A stretch of DNA of 64,000 nucleotides from Azonexus fungiphilus (GCF_003634965.1 NZ_RBXP01000018.1:147333-211332); one strand, 5' to 3'. Positions 1-8,961 are shown, counted from the stretch's first letter. The notes: generated by a model from the letters alone, not told the origin. Numbers and translations: made by a program.

Positions 1-1
1 C

Positions 2-550
2 CTGGCGCTCAACGCTGCTGTCGAGGCGGCGCGGGCCGGCGAACAGGGGCGCGGCTTCGCCGTCGTCGCCACCGAAGTGCGCAACCTGGCCCAGCGCAGC
101 GCTGCCGCAGCCAAGGAAATCAAGGGATTGATCTCGGACTCGGTCGGTCGCGTCGAAACCGGCAGCAAGCTGGTGAACCAGGCTGGCTCGACGATGACCG
201 AGATCATGACCAGCATCAAGCGGGTCGCCCGGATCGTCACCGATATCGCCGAGGCCAGTCGCGAACAGAGTGCCGGCATCGAGCAGGTCAGTCTGGCGGT
301 CAGCCAGATGGACGAAGTGACGCAGCAGAACGCCGCGCTCGTCGAGCAGGCGGCGGCTGCCGCTGAAAGTCTGGAGGAGCAGGCCGAGTCGATGGCCCGC
401 GCCGTTGCCGTATTCCGCCTTGCGGAAGCCCGCAGCCCCAGCCTGCCGCCGCCGGTCCAGCCGGCGCCGGCAATCGAACGGCGACCGCCGCCGCGTGAGC
501 GGATGCGCAGTCTGCCGACCAGCCTTGACGACGAATGGGAAGAGTTCTGA
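2..550 (+). CDS. Methyl-accepting chemotaxis protein, C-terminal part (5' end outside window)
   Basis: This is the cytoplasmic signalling end of a chemoreceptor. The frame is open from base 2, and the first 45 residues are the conserved hairpin tip ([20 protein letters not shown] followed by EVRNLAQRS) that contacts CheA and CheW/CheV. About 100 residues of helical methylation-bundle sequence follow, then a Pro/Ala/Arg-rich linker. The protein ends in DDEWEEF. The last five residues fit the xWxxF pentapeptide that tethers CheR in receptors such as Tar and Tsr. The cheR start lies 1 bp after the stop, so the pair is probably co-transcribed. The sensor domain and membrane segments are outside the window, so the ligand is unknown. 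Family assignment is secure. Confidence 0.95.
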   Translation: MALNAAVEAARAGEQGRGFAVVATEVRNLAQRSAAAAKEIKGLISDSVGRVETGSKLVNQAGSTMTEIMTSIKRVARIVTDIAEASREQSAGIEQVSLAVSQMDEVTQQNAALVEQAAAAAESLEEQAESMARAVAVFRLAEARSPSLPPPVQPAPAIERRPPPRERMRSLPTSLDDEWEEF

Positions 551-551
551 C

Positions 552-1457
552 ATGGCCCTTGATCCGAAACGTCCCCTGCCGCCAGTTGGCGGTCTGCGCA
601 CCGAACTGGGCAAGGTCCTGCCGCCCCGGGAGAGCACGATGCGCGAATTTCCCTTTTCCGACGCCGACTTCGAGCGAGTCCGCAAGCTGATCTACCAGCA
701 TGCAGGGATCTCGTTGTCGCCCGTCAAGAAGGACATGGTCTATTCGCGCCTGGCGCGTCGCCTGCGTGCACTCAACAAGGCCAGCTTCAGCGACTATCTG
801 GATAGCCTCGAGCGCAACGGCGGTGACGAGTGGGAGCGTTTCGTCAATTCTCTGACGACCAATCTCACCTCCTTCTTTCGCGAACCTCACCATTTTCCGA
901 TGCTTGCCGAACACCTGCGCAAGCTGGGTACGAAGCGGCCGGTGAAAATCTGGTGCTCGGCAGCGTCGACCGGAGAAGAGCCGTATTCGATTGCGATGAC
1001 GGTCGCCGAAACCTTCGGTAACGAGGTTTCGCACGTCAGCATCATTGCTTCCGATCTGGATACCAATGTTCTGGCAACAGCCCAGAAGGGCGTTTATGCA
1101 ATGGATCGGCTGGAAAAGATGTCACCGGAGCGGCTGCGCCGTTTCTTCCTGCGCGGTACCGGCAACCAGGACGGTTTCGCCGCGGTCCGGCCGGAACTTA
1201 AGCGACTGATCGAGTTCAAGCGAATCAACCTGCTCGATGCTTCCTACATGGTCAAGGGGCCGATCGATGTGATCTTCTGCCGCAACGTCATGATCTATTT
1301 CGACAAGCCGACCCAGTACAAGATCCTGTCCCGTTTCGCCCCGATGATGCAACCGGATGGCCTGCTTTTCGCCGGCCACTCGGAGAGCTTCCTGCATGCC
1401 GCCGATTTGTTCAAGTCGCTCGGTAAAACGGTATACGCCCTGTCCGGAACGCGCTGA
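552..1457 (+). CDS. cheR: CheR, chemoreceptor glutamate methyltransferase
   Basis: CheR transfers methyl groups from SAM to receptor glutamates during adaptation. The protein is 301 aa from ATG 552, which has GGAAGAG upstream; the frame is also open upstream, but into the MCP gene. An alternative ATG at 639 would give the usual family length of about 270 aa. The N-terminal helical domain begins near FPFSDADFERVRKLIYQHAG. The SAM-binding loop follows (WCSAASTGEEPYSIAM), then the FCRNVMIYF segment typical of CheR near the C-terminus. The preceding receptor ends in a CheR-docking pentapeptide. cheD and cheB follow in the same operon. Confidence 0.96.
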   Translation: MALDPKRPLPPVGGLRTELGKVLPPRESTMREFPFSDADFERVRKLIYQHAGISLSPVKKDMVYSRLARRLRALNKASFSDYLDSLERNGGDEWERFVNSLTTNLTSFFREPHHFPMLAEHLRKLGTKRPVKIWCSAASTGEEPYSIAMTVAETFGNEVSHVSIIASDLDTNVLATAQKGVYAMDRLEKMSPERLRRFFLRGTGNQDGFAAVRPELKRLIEFKRINLLDASYMVKGPIDVIFCRNVMIYFDKPTQYKILSRFAPMMQPDGLLFAGHSESFLHAADLFKSLGKTVYALSGTR

Positions 1458-1468
1458 AAAGGACACGC

Positions 1469-2077
1469 GTGCAGCACGCCTACGACGAAAATCTGGCTAC
1501 CAACAGGTATTTCGACCGCCATTTCTCGACCGAGGCGGCGAAGATCCTGCCTGGGGAATATTTCGTTTCCAGTCAGGGAATGCTGCTGGTCACCGTGCTC
1601 GGATCCTGCGTTGCCGCCTGCGTGCGCGACGTCGAAGCCGGCATCGGTGGCATGAACCATTTCATGCTGCCCGATGACGGGGGGCGCAGCGACACCGTCG
1701 GTACTTCGGCGCGCTACGGATCCTATGCCATGGAAGTGCTGATCAACCATCTCCTGAAGATGGGGGCGCGGCGCAACCGGCTTGAAGCGAAGGTGTTCGG
1801 TGGCGGTGCGGTGATGGCCAGTCTGGCGAGCAGCAATGTCGGTGTACGCAATGCGGAGTTCGTTCTCAACTACCTGAAGACCGAAAAGATTCCGGTGGTG
1901 GCCAAGGACTTGCTCGATTCCTATCCACGCAAGGTTTACTATTTTTCCGAAAGCGGCCGGGTATTGGTCAAGAAGCTGCACCGGGTCCATAACGAGACCC
2001 TGTTCAGCCGCGAGCGGGATTACAAGGCAAGACTCTCCGATGCCCCGATGGGTGGCGACGTCGAGTTGTTCATTTGA
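1469..2077 (+). CDS. cheD: CheD, chemoreceptor glutamine deamidase
   Basis: CheD deamidates receptor glutamines to methylatable glutamates. The 202-aa protein starts at GTG 1469 with AAGGA just upstream. The catalytic core is visible: LGSCVAACVRD holds the nucleophilic Cys, GGMNHFMLP holds the His, and the later FGGGAVM segment is also conserved in the family. In some bacteria CheD also binds CheC, but no CheC is seen here and the operon carries CheZ instead. Its position between cheR and cheB is a common arrangement and supports a role in receptor adaptation. Confidence 0.95.
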   Translation: MQHAYDENLATNRYFDRHFSTEAAKILPGEYFVSSQGMLLVTVLGSCVAACVRDVEAGIGGMNHFMLPDDGGRSDTVGTSARYGSYAMEVLINHLLKMGARRNRLEAKVFGGGAVMASLASSNVGVRNAEFVLNYLKTEKIPVVAKDLLDSYPRKVYYFSESGRVLVKKLHRVHNETLFSRERDYKARLSDAPMGGDVELFI

Positions 2078-2103
2078 TGGCTGGCTTCTTTCGGTAATGG
2101 AAC

Positions 2104-3177
2104 ATGAGTAAAGTCCGGGTTCTGATCGTTGATGATTCTGCCGTGATGCGCGGTCTGCTGACCGCGATGATCAATGGCTTCCCCGATCTCGAGGTTGTCG
2201 GCGCGGCACCGGATGCCCAGGTCGCGCGCGAGTTGATCAAGACGGTCAATCCCGATGTGCTGACGCTCGATGTACACATGCCGGGGATGGACGGGCTGGA
2301 ATTTCTCGACCGCCTGATGCGCCTGCGTCCGATGCCGGTCGTCATGGTCTCGTCGTATACCGGCGCGACTACCGAAACGACCCTGAAGGCGCTGGAACTG
2401 GGCGCCGTCGATTTCATAGGCAAGCCGCGGCCGGATGCGGCACATTCGATGGATAGCTATGCAGAAGAATTGGCAGACAAGATCCGGGCGGCACGCACCG
2501 CCCGGGTGCGTGGCCGTTCGCTTGCCCGCCCGCCGGTTGCACCGCCGGCCCCGCGTCCGGTGAGCCAGTCGGTGGCGGCGCCGACGACGACAGCGGCAAG
2601 TCCGCTGACCGGGAAGATCATCTTTCTGGGGGCGTCCACCGGGGGGACCGAGGCAATCAAGGAATTCCTCCTTGGCATCCCGGCAACCTGCCCGCCGATC
2701 CTGATCGTCCAGCACATGCCTGAATCGTTCACGCAATCGTTTGCCAAGCGCCTCGACGGTCTTTGTGCGCCGAGGGTGATCGAGGCCCAGGGCGGGGAGC
2801 GCGTCGAGGCGGGTACGGTCTACATCGCGCCGGGGCATTCCCACCTGCTGATCCGTCGTGCGCCGTCCGGCCTGCAGACCGAGTTGTCGGCTAGCGATCC
2901 GGTGAATCGACACCGCCCTTCGGTCGACGTCCTGTTCGACTCTGCGGCACAGGTGGTCGGGCGCCAGGCGGTCGGGGTGATCCTGACCGGCATGGGCAAG
3001 GACGGGGCGCAGGGGATGTTGCGGATGCGGCAGGCAGGGGCAAGGACTTTCGGGCAGGATGAGCAAAGTTGCGTCGTTTATGGCATGCCGCGCGAGGCTT
3101 TCCTGATCGGTGGCGTCGAGGAGCAGGCGCCGCTGGACGAGATTGCGCGCAAGGTCATGGCTGCAGCATCGCGTTGA
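2104..3177 (+). CDS. cheB: CheB, protein-glutamate methylesterase/deamidase response regulator
   Basis: CheB removes receptor methyl groups once it is phosphorylated by CheA. The 357-aa protein has an N-terminal receiver domain (residues about 1-120) with acidic residues VDDS, the phosphoacceptor Asp in [12 protein letters not shown], and a later Lys in GKPRP. A Pro/Ala-rich linker follows, then the C-terminal esterase domain. The Ser-His-Asp triad is visible in [17 protein letters not shown] and [11 protein letters not shown]. Length is normal for the family. It follows cheD by 26 bp, with only a weak ribosome-binding site (AATGGA). Confidence 0.97.
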   Translation: MSKVRVLIVDDSAVMRGLLTAMINGFPDLEVVGAAPDAQVARELIKTVNPDVLTLDVHMPGMDGLEFLDRLMRLRPMPVVMVSSYTGATTETTLKALELGAVDFIGKPRPDAAHSMDSYAEELADKIRAARTARVRGRSLARPPVAPPAPRPVSQSVAAPTTTAASPLTGKIIFLGASTGGTEAIKEFLLGIPATCPPILIVQHMPESFTQSFAKRLDGLCAPRVIEAQGGERVEAGTVYIAPGHSHLLIRRAPSGLQTELSASDPVNRHRPSVDVLFDSAAQVVGRQAVGVILTGMGKDGAQGMLRMRQAGARTFGQDEQSCVVYGMPREAFLIGGVEEQAPLDEIARKVMAAASR

Positions 3178-3254
3178 TTATTTTTGGTCAGGGCTTGCTG
3201 GAAACGCTGAAAGTATTAAACTAACAACGGATTTGATATTTTTTAGGGATTGCG

Positions 3255-3560
3255 ATGCAGACAACCGTCAGGCAAGAGGCCGGAATGACGACGATCTCCT
3301 TGGTCGGGCGTTTCGATTTCAATACCCACCGGGATTTTCGTGCAGCTTATGAGCCGCTGATCGCCGACGACGCATGCCGCGCGATCACCGTCGATTTTTC
3401 CGGGGTGAATTACCTGGACAGTTCGGCGCTTGGCATGTTGCTGATGTTGCGCGACAAGATGGGCGGCTGCGGCAAGGATGTCGTGCTTAGCGGAGTACAG
3501 GGGAATGTCAGGCAAGTGCTCGAAATAGCGAATTTCAGCAAGCTGTTCAGGATCGTCTGA
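3255..3560 (+). CDS. STAS-domain protein (anti-sigma-factor-antagonist type)
   Basis: A 101-aa single-domain STAS protein of the SpoIIAA/RsbV class. These proteins bind anti-sigma or partner kinases and are switched by Ser phosphorylation. The conserved loop is present as YLDSSALGML (residues 53-62), and Ser56 follows Asp55 as in SpoIIAA. A good ribosome-binding site (AGGGA) precedes ATG 3255. It sits between cheB and the first cheV, with AT-rich spacers of about 77 and 120 bp on either side. It may therefore have its own promoter, although I could not define one. No matching anti-sigma kinase is in the window. STAS proteins near motility genes can influence c-di-GMP or sigma-factor signalling, but this function is inference. 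Confidence 0.85.
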   Translation: MQTTVRQEAGMTTISLVGRFDFNTHRDFRAAYEPLIADDACRAITVDFSGVNYLDSSALGMLLMLRDKMGGCGKDVVLSGVQGNVRQVLEIANFSKLFRIV

Positions 3561-3681
3561 CTTTCTGCCGGTCATCGATACGGTGACGCGGAGGCAGATG
3601 GCGGGTTTGGCCTAGGAATCGAATGCGTGTTAGCTTTGCCCGATAACGATATCGAGCTGCATCACAGGCGAGGGGATGGGA

Positions 3682-4653
3682 ATGTCGGAATTACTGAAAA
3701 ATATTGATGCAAGAACCAAGCTTGCGGGAACCAACAAGCTTGAAATTTTGCTTTTCTTCCTCGGTGTCGACCAGCGTACCGGGCGGCGTGAGACTTATGG
3801 CATCAATGTCTTCAAGGTGCGCGAGGTGATGCGTACCCCCGCGATCACGGCCGCGCCCGACATGCCTTCGTCGGTTGAGGGAATGGTCAGCCTGCGCGGT
3901 GCCCTGGTGCCGGTGATCGACCTGGCCAAATACTCTGGCATTACCGCCGAAACGCCGCGCGAGATCATGATCGTCACCGAGTACAACGGTCACACGCAAG
4001 GTTTTCTGGTCGAGGGGGTGGATACCATCCTGCGCCTGGACTGGAGCAAGATGCGGGTGCCCCCGGAAATGCTGACGGCACAGACGGGCGGGCTGGTTAC
4101 TGCGGTGACCGAGCTTGAGGACAATCGCCTGGTCATGATGATGGATGTCGAAAAGGTGCTGGCCGAGACGACCAGCATCGACAACGAGATCATGTTCCGC
4201 AGCGTCGTCACCGTCGATCGGCCCGATGTCACGGTCTTCTATTGCGACGATTCCAGTGTTGCCCGCAAGCAGATCGAGCGAACCCTCGAAGCGATGGGAG
4301 TCAAGGGAATTGCCGCGGTCAATGGTCGGCAGATGTGGGAAGAAATGGACAAGGTGGCGAATTACGCGAAGTCTGTCGGCAAGCCGGCTTCCTCGATCAT
4401 CAATCTGGTCCTCACCGACATCGAGATGCCGGAAATGGATGGCTATATCCTGACCAAGAAGATCAAGTCCGATCCGCGTTTTGCCAACATTCCGATCATC
4501 ATGCATTCGTCGCTGTCGGGTATGTCGAATCAGAAGCTTGGGCAGTCGGTCGGTGTCGACGAATACGTGCCCAAGTTCGAGCCGCAACGCCTTTCGGAAA
4601 CGCTTGCGCGTCGCCTCGGCGTGGACGCCGAGCAACTGGTGGCGAAGACCTGA
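3682..4653 (+). CDS. cheV: CheV-type coupling protein (CheW + receiver), first copy
   Basis: A 323-aa chemotaxis coupling protein. The N-terminal CheW-like domain (residues about 10-165) can link receptors to CheA, and a C-terminal receiver domain adds phosphorylation control. The receiver has the acidic pair FYCDDSS, the phosphoacceptor Asp in LTDIEMPEMDG, and a Lys in VPKFEP. I chose ATG 3682 because GAGGGG sits at correct spacing for it; the in-frame ATG 3676 directly abuts that site. It is a clear paralogue of the next gene. Both share DARTxLAGxNKxEILLF at the N-terminus and an unusually long receiver loop with DP RF before the HSSLS segment. No stand-alone CheW is in the window. Confidence 0.93.
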   Translation: MSELLKNIDARTKLAGTNKLEILLFFLGVDQRTGRRETYGINVFKVREVMRTPAITAAPDMPSSVEGMVSLRGALVPVIDLAKYSGITAETPREIMIVTEYNGHTQGFLVEGVDTILRLDWSKMRVPPEMLTAQTGGLVTAVTELEDNRLVMMMDVEKVLAETTSIDNEIMFRSVVTVDRPDVTVFYCDDSSVARKQIERTLEAMGVKGIAAVNGRQMWEEMDKVANYAKSVGKPASSIINLVLTDIEMPEMDGYILTKKIKSDPRFANIPIIMHSSLSGMSNQKLGQSVGVDEYVPKFEPQRLSETLARRLGVDAEQLVAKT

Positions 4654-4671
4654 GAGCCGGGGGAGAGAGAG

Positions 4672-5610
4672 ATGAATCTGGTTGAAAACAAGAATCTGCT
4701 CGATAGCGTCGATGCGAGAACCCGCCTGGCAGGCTCCAACAAGATGGAGATTCTGCTGTTCTCGCTCGGTACGCGCGAAATTTTCGGCATCAACGTGTTC
4801 AAGGTACGTGAAGTCGGCAGAACGCCTCACATCACCAAGACACCGAACATGCCGCGCGGCGTCGAGGGGCTGATATCCCTCCGCGGTAATGTCATTCCGG
4901 TGCTTTCGCTGGCTTCCTTCCTGCAACTCGAAGGTGTGCCCCCGGGGCTCGGCAAGACGATGATGGTCGCCGAGTACTCGAAACGCACCCTCGGTTTCCT
5001 GGTGCACGAAGTCGACCGCATCATCCGGGTGGACTGGGACCGTGTTAAGGCGCCGGAAAGCGTCCTGACGGCCAATCACGGCCTGATTACCGCAGTCATT
5101 GAACTGGAAGGTGGTGGTCTGGTTTCGATTCTCGATGTTGAACAGATTCTGGCCAACGCATTTGGCGAGGCGATGATCGTCGATATCCTGCCTGCCAGGG
5201 TCGACCCCGATACCAGCGTGTTTTTCGTTGACGACTCTGTGGTCGCACGGCGCAAGATTTCGGAAGTGCTCGACAAACTCGGTGTGCGTCACAAGCACGC
5301 AACCAACGGCATGGAGGCTTGGACCCGCTTGCAGGGCATTGCCGCGCACGCGCAACAGATCGGTACCAATCTGCGCGACGAGATTCGTCTGATCCTAGTC
5401 GACGCCGAAATGCCGGAAATGGACGGTTACGTACTGACCAAGAATATCAAGGCGGACCCGCGTTTCGAGGGCGTGCCCGTAGTCATGCATTCGTCGCTGT
5501 CTTCGGAGGCCAACCGGGCCATGGGAAAATCGGTGGGGGTCGATGCCTACGTGGCAAAATTTGATGCTGAAGCGCTGGCGGATACCTTGCGCCCGCTGAT
5601 TGAGCGATAA
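4672..5610 (+). CDS. cheV: CheV-type coupling protein (CheW + receiver), second copy
   Basis: A 312-aa paralogue of the preceding gene, 18 bp downstream behind a strong GGGGGAGAG ribosome-binding site. The CheW-like domain begins at DARTRLAGSNKMEILLF and includes REVGRTPHITKTPNMPRGVE. The receiver domain begins at VFFVDDSVVARRK, with the phosphoacceptor Asp in LVDAEMPEMDGY and a Lys in VAKFDA. The two copies differ most in surface loops of the CheW-like half, which suggests they serve different receptors or provide graded adaptation. CheV receiver phosphorylation is known in other bacteria to aid adaptation; the split of roles here is inference. Confidence 0.93.
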   Translation: MNLVENKNLLDSVDARTRLAGSNKMEILLFSLGTREIFGINVFKVREVGRTPHITKTPNMPRGVEGLISLRGNVIPVLSLASFLQLEGVPPGLGKTMMVAEYSKRTLGFLVHEVDRIIRVDWDRVKAPESVLTANHGLITAVIELEGGGLVSILDVEQILANAFGEAMIVDILPARVDPDTSVFFVDDSVVARRKISEVLDKLGVRHKHATNGMEAWTRLQGIAAHAQQIGTNLRDEIRLILVDAEMPEMDGYVLTKNIKADPRFEGVPVVMHSSLSSEANRAMGKSVGVDAYVAKFDAEALADTLRPLIER

Positions 5611-5634
5611 CGAAAAAATACACTGGAGTATTGC

Positions 5635-6030
5635 ATGGCTGCTGATCCGAAAACGAGGTTTCTGGTGGTGGATGATTTTTCCACCATGCGCCGCATTGTT
5701 CGCAACCTCTTGAAGGAGCTCGGTTTTACCAATGTCGATGAAGCCGAGGATGGGGCTATTGCCCTGCAGAAGTTGCAGGGCGGCGGTTTCGAATTTGTCG
5801 TCACTGACTGGAACATGCCGAACATGGACGGCCTGACCCTGTTGCAGACAATTCGCGCCACGCCGAACCTGAAGCATTTGCCGGTGTTGATGATCACGGC
5901 CGAGGCCAAGAAGGAGAACATCATCGCAGCCGCCCAGGCCGGTGCCAGTGGCTACATCGTCAAGCCGTTCACGGCAGGAACCCTGTCCGAGAAGCTGAAC
6001 AAGATTTTCGAGAAATACGGCCAGGCTTAA
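5635..6030 (+). CDS. cheY: CheY, flagellar-motor response regulator
   Basis: CheY carries the phosphoryl group from CheA to the flagellar switch proteins FliM and FliN. The 131-aa single-receiver protein has the acidic residues in [10 protein letters not shown], the phosphoacceptor Asp in [13 protein letters not shown], a Thr in MITAEAK, and the Lys in VKPFTA. It closely matches gamma/beta-proteobacterial CheY, including the WNMPNMDGL segment. It lies directly before cheZ and cheA, which supports its role as the motor-binding CheY. TGGAG provides the ribosome-binding site. Confidence 0.97.
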   Translation: MAADPKTRFLVVDDFSTMRRIVRNLLKELGFTNVDEAEDGAIALQKLQGGGFEFVVTDWNMPNMDGLTLLQTIRATPNLKHLPVLMITAEAKKENIIAAAQAGASGYIVKPFTAGTLSEKLNKIFEKYGQA

Positions 6031-6040
6031 AGGGAAGATC

Positions 6041-6865
6041 ATGTCTGCAAGCAACGACTCCTCCGATCTCGAAGCCCTGTTCGATTCGATCGCTTCGGAT
6101 TACCAGCCGGCAACGCCAGCGGCCCCGGTGCCGCCGCCCGCCCCGGGAAAAAATGACGGCGACAACGATGAGCTGCAGGCCTTGTTCGACAGCGTTGCGG
6201 CCGAGAGTCCAGCCGCTGTCGCCGGTGGCGATCAGGTACAGGGCGATGCCTGGCCGCAGCAGGAAGCTGTCTTCAATCGCATCGGTCACATGGCGCGTAC
6301 CCTGCATGACACGCTGGGCCAGCTGGGCTATGACAAGCTGATCGAGAAGACTGTATCGGCACTGCCGGATGCCAAGGATCGCCTGGCCTATGTCGCCAAC
6401 CTGACCGAGCAGGCTGCCTGTCGGGTGCTCAATGCAACAGACATTGCCGGGCCGCTGGTCGACGATATTGCGGCCGGTTCGAAGCGGCTCGGTGATTCCT
6501 GGGATCGGGTGTTCGCCAACCAGATGTCGCCGGAAGAGTTCCGCAAGCTCGCCATTGAAACCCGGCAGTTTTTCAATCAGCAGCTGCCGGAAAAGACGCA
6601 GGCGACACATGCGCAACTGACCGAGATCATGATGGCGCAGGATTTTCAGGATCTGACCGGGCAGGTGATCAAGAAGATTGTCGTGCTGGCGCAGGAGCTT
6701 GAAAGTGGGTTGATGGGCTTGCTCATCGAGGTCTTGCCGGATGCCAAGCGGACCGAGGAAGTGACTAGCCTGATGAACGGGCCGGTCGTCAATGCACAGG
6801 GACGAACGGACGTGGTCGTCAATCAGGAGCAGGTCGATGACCTGCTCGACAGCCTCGGTTTCTGA
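6041..6865 (+). CDS. cheZ: CheZ, CheY-P phosphatase with extended N-terminus
   Basis: CheZ dephosphorylates CheY-P. At 274 aa it is longer than the E. coli protein (214 aa). The long helical hairpin spans roughly residues 75-240 and contains the catalytic-type segment MMAQDFQDLTGQVIKK, including the active Gln. The C-terminus QVDDLLDSLGF is the known CheY-binding peptide, essentially identical to the E. coli tail. The additional N-terminal part is Pro/Ala-rich and holds two copies of a similar short motif: DLEALFDSIAS at residues 9-19 and ELQALFDSVAA at residues 44-54. The gene starts 10 bp after cheY, with AGGGAAG upstream. Confidence 0.95.
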   Translation: MSASNDSSDLEALFDSIASDYQPATPAAPVPPPAPGKNDGDNDELQALFDSVAAESPAAVAGGDQVQGDAWPQQEAVFNRIGHMARTLHDTLGQLGYDKLIEKTVSALPDAKDRLAYVANLTEQAACRVLNATDIAGPLVDDIAAGSKRLGDSWDRVFANQMSPEEFRKLAIETRQFFNQQLPEKTQATHAQLTEIMMAQDFQDLTGQVIKKIVVLAQELESGLMGLLIEVLPDAKRTEEVTSLMNGPVVNAQGRTDVVVNQEQVDDLLDSLGF

Positions 6866-6877
6866 GGAGGAGCGAAA

Positions 6878-8776
6878 ATGAGTGACTTTTCGGGAATGGA
6901 AGATCTGCTGCAGGATTTCCTGCAGGAAGCCCATGATCTCTTGTCCGATGTCGATAACAAGCTTGTCGACCTGGAAAAGATGCCTGATGACAAAGGACTG
7001 CTGAACGATATTTTTCGCGGCTTCCATACCGTCAAAGGTGGTGCGGGCTTTCTCAATGCCAGCGAACTGGTCACGCTCTGCCACTTGACGGAGAATCTGT
7101 TCGATCGCTTGCGTAATGGCGAGCTCGAACTGACCGCCGAGTTGATGGATGTGATCATGGATGCCACCAAGGGCGTGCGTGAAATGTTTGGCGAACTGGG
7201 GCAGGGGGTTCAGCCCCAGCCGGCTGATCCGCACGTGATTGCGGCGCTGCAGGGCGCCCTGAACGGTGATCTTCACGCTGCCGCAGCGCCGGCCGTGGCC
7301 GCTGCGGCGCCAGTGCCGCCTTCCCCGCCTGTTTCGGGTGAGCCCGACTGGGCGAGCCTTCAGGCCGCAGTGACCGGAGAGGCGGCGCAGCCGGCTCAAG
7401 GTGAATTGATTACTCGTGCCGAAGCCGTTGCCGCTGCTCAGCCGGCTGCTGCGGTTGCCGTCCAGGCAGCGTCGGGCAAGGAGGCGCCTTCGCCTTTTGG
7501 TCGGCGAGCCAGCGACCGTCCTGCGGGGCAGCCGAGCAATGCGCGGCGGGCCGAGGAACGCGGGCGTGAGAACACCATTCGTGTCGATACCTCTCGCCTC
7601 GATCAGGTTCTCAACCTGTCGGGGGAAATCGGTCTGACCAAGAACCGCCTGACCAGCCTGCGCGCGGACATTCTTGCCGGCAAGAGCGATTCGGAGACCC
7701 TGCATGCCCTCGATCAGGCTGTGAGCCAACTCGATTTGCTGGTTTCCGACCTGCAGAATTCGGTGATGAAGACGCGGATGCAGCCGATCGGCCGGTTGTT
7801 CCAGAAGTATCCGCGGATCGCCCGCGATCTTGCGCGCCAGTTGGGCAAGGATGTTGAACTGGTCCTGGCCGGCGAAGAAACCGAAGTCGACAAGACGATG
7901 ATCGAGGATCTCGCCGATCCGTTGATCCACCTGATCCGTAATGCGGTCGATCACGGGGTTGAAATGCCCGAGGAGCGGGCTGCTGCCGGCAAGCCGGCAA
8001 AGAGCCTGGTTCGCCTCGAGGCGCGCCAGGAAGGTGATCACATCGTGCTGATCATTGCCGATGACGGCAAGGGGATGAGCGCCGAGCGGATTCGTGCCAA
8101 GGCTGTCGACAAGGGGCTGATTTCCGAGGAGGAGGCGAATACCCTCGATGAACGGCAGAGCCTGAATCTGATCTTCCTGCCCGGCTTCTCGACCAAGACG
8201 CAGATTTCCGACGTTTCCGGTCGTGGTGTCGGTATGGACGTCGTCAAGACCAACATCCAGAAGTTGAACGGTTCGGTCGAAATCCGCTCCGAACCGGGCA
8301 AGGGCTCGGTTTTCCTGATTTCCCTGCCGTTGACCCTGGCTATCCTGCCGGTTCTGTTGGTGCTGCTCGGCGACCAGCCGTTTGCGCTGCCGCTGTCGTT
8401 GGTTCGCGAAATCCTGCCAATTGACCAGCAGCGCATCCAGGAAGTTGGCGGTAAGGAAACGCTGGTTGTGCGTGGCGAAGTGCTGCCGGTGATTTCCCTG
8501 GCCAGATTGCTCGGGTGGCCGACCGATCGCTCGCCTGAATACGGGGTCTTCATGCAGACCGCCGAGCGCAGTTTCATCCTTGGCGTCGACAGTTTTGCCG
8601 GCCGCGACGACGCGGTCATCAAGTCACTCGAGGACTTCCGCCCGAAGGGTGTGGCGGGGGTGACGACCCTGTCGAACGGTCAGATCGTGCTGATTCTCGA
8701 CATGAAGGAGTTGTTGACCGATTTCGGTCAGCATGTCGACGCCGGTACCGCAATCAGGAATTTCGAGTTTTCCTGA
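6878..8776 (+). CDS. cheA: CheA, chemotaxis sensor histidine kinase
   Basis: CheA is the central kinase that phosphorylates CheY, CheB and probably the CheV receivers. The 632-aa protein has one N-terminal HPt domain with the phosphorylated His50 in FRGFHTVKGGAGF. An Ala/Pro-rich linker (about 125-225) follows where a P2 CheY-binding domain would lie, so a classical P2 is reduced or absent. Next come the dimerisation helices (TSRLDQVLNLSGEIGLTKNR), the ATPase with LIRNAVDHG, ADDGKGMS and GRGVGMDVV, and the C-terminal CheW-like regulatory domain. Ribosome-binding site GAGGAGG is strong. It is the last gene before a terminator. Confidence 0.97.
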   Translation: MSDFSGMEDLLQDFLQEAHDLLSDVDNKLVDLEKMPDDKGLLNDIFRGFHTVKGGAGFLNASELVTLCHLTENLFDRLRNGELELTAELMDVIMDATKGVREMFGELGQGVQPQPADPHVIAALQGALNGDLHAAAAPAVAAAAPVPPSPPVSGEPDWASLQAAVTGEAAQPAQGELITRAEAVAAAQPAAAVAVQAASGKEAPSPFGRRASDRPAGQPSNARRAEERGRENTIRVDTSRLDQVLNLSGEIGLTKNRLTSLRADILAGKSDSETLHALDQAVSQLDLLVSDLQNSVMKTRMQPIGRLFQKYPRIARDLARQLGKDVELVLAGEETEVDKTMIEDLADPLIHLIRNAVDHGVEMPEERAAAGKPAKSLVRLEARQEGDHIVLIIADDGKGMSAERIRAKAVDKGLISEEEANTLDERQSLNLIFLPGFSTKTQISDVSGRGVGMDVVKTNIQKLNGSVEIRSEPGKGSVFLISLPLTLAILPVLLVLLGDQPFALPLSLVREILPIDQQRIQEVGGKETLVVRGEVLPVISLARLLGWPTDRSPEYGVFMQTAERSFILGVDSFAGRDDAVIKSLEDFRPKGVAGVTTLSNGQIVLILDMKELLTDFGQHVDAGTAIRNFEFS

Positions 8777-8808
8777 CGTCACTTAATCCTTGTCGGTCAA
8801 CGAGTTAA

Positions 8809-8836
8809 CGAGGGGGCTTTGCCCCCTCGTTTTTTT
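8809..8836 (+). terminator. Intrinsic terminator after cheA
   Basis: A perfect 9-bp GC-rich stem (CGAGGGGGC paired with GCCCCCTCG) with a TTT loop is followed by seven T residues. It lies 32 bp after the cheA stop and closes the chemotaxis operon. The rest of the 8777-8961 gap is AT-rich and holds a TATAAT hexamer (8930-8935) ahead of flhB, but no convincing -35 partner. Confidence 0.93.
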
Positions 8837-8961
8837 ATGGGGTTTACCTGTCTGTCATTGGCTTGCGTCGTCTACCTAGAAACGGAGTAAAAAAACAACG
8901 CTACCTATTTAATTTTCTTGGTTTTTTTCTATAATAGCCACAACCAGTATAGATAACGGCC

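Noticed and set aside
3638-3646. GCCCGATAA before the first cheV as a sigma-28 -10 box.
   Set aside because: No TAAA-like -35 box at 11 bp spacing (CGAATGCG there).
8918-8936. Possible sigma-70 promoter before flhB, with TATAAT at 8930-8935.
   Set aside because: No acceptable -35 hexamer at 16-18 bp upstream. The region is simply T-rich, so TATAAT alone is not enough.
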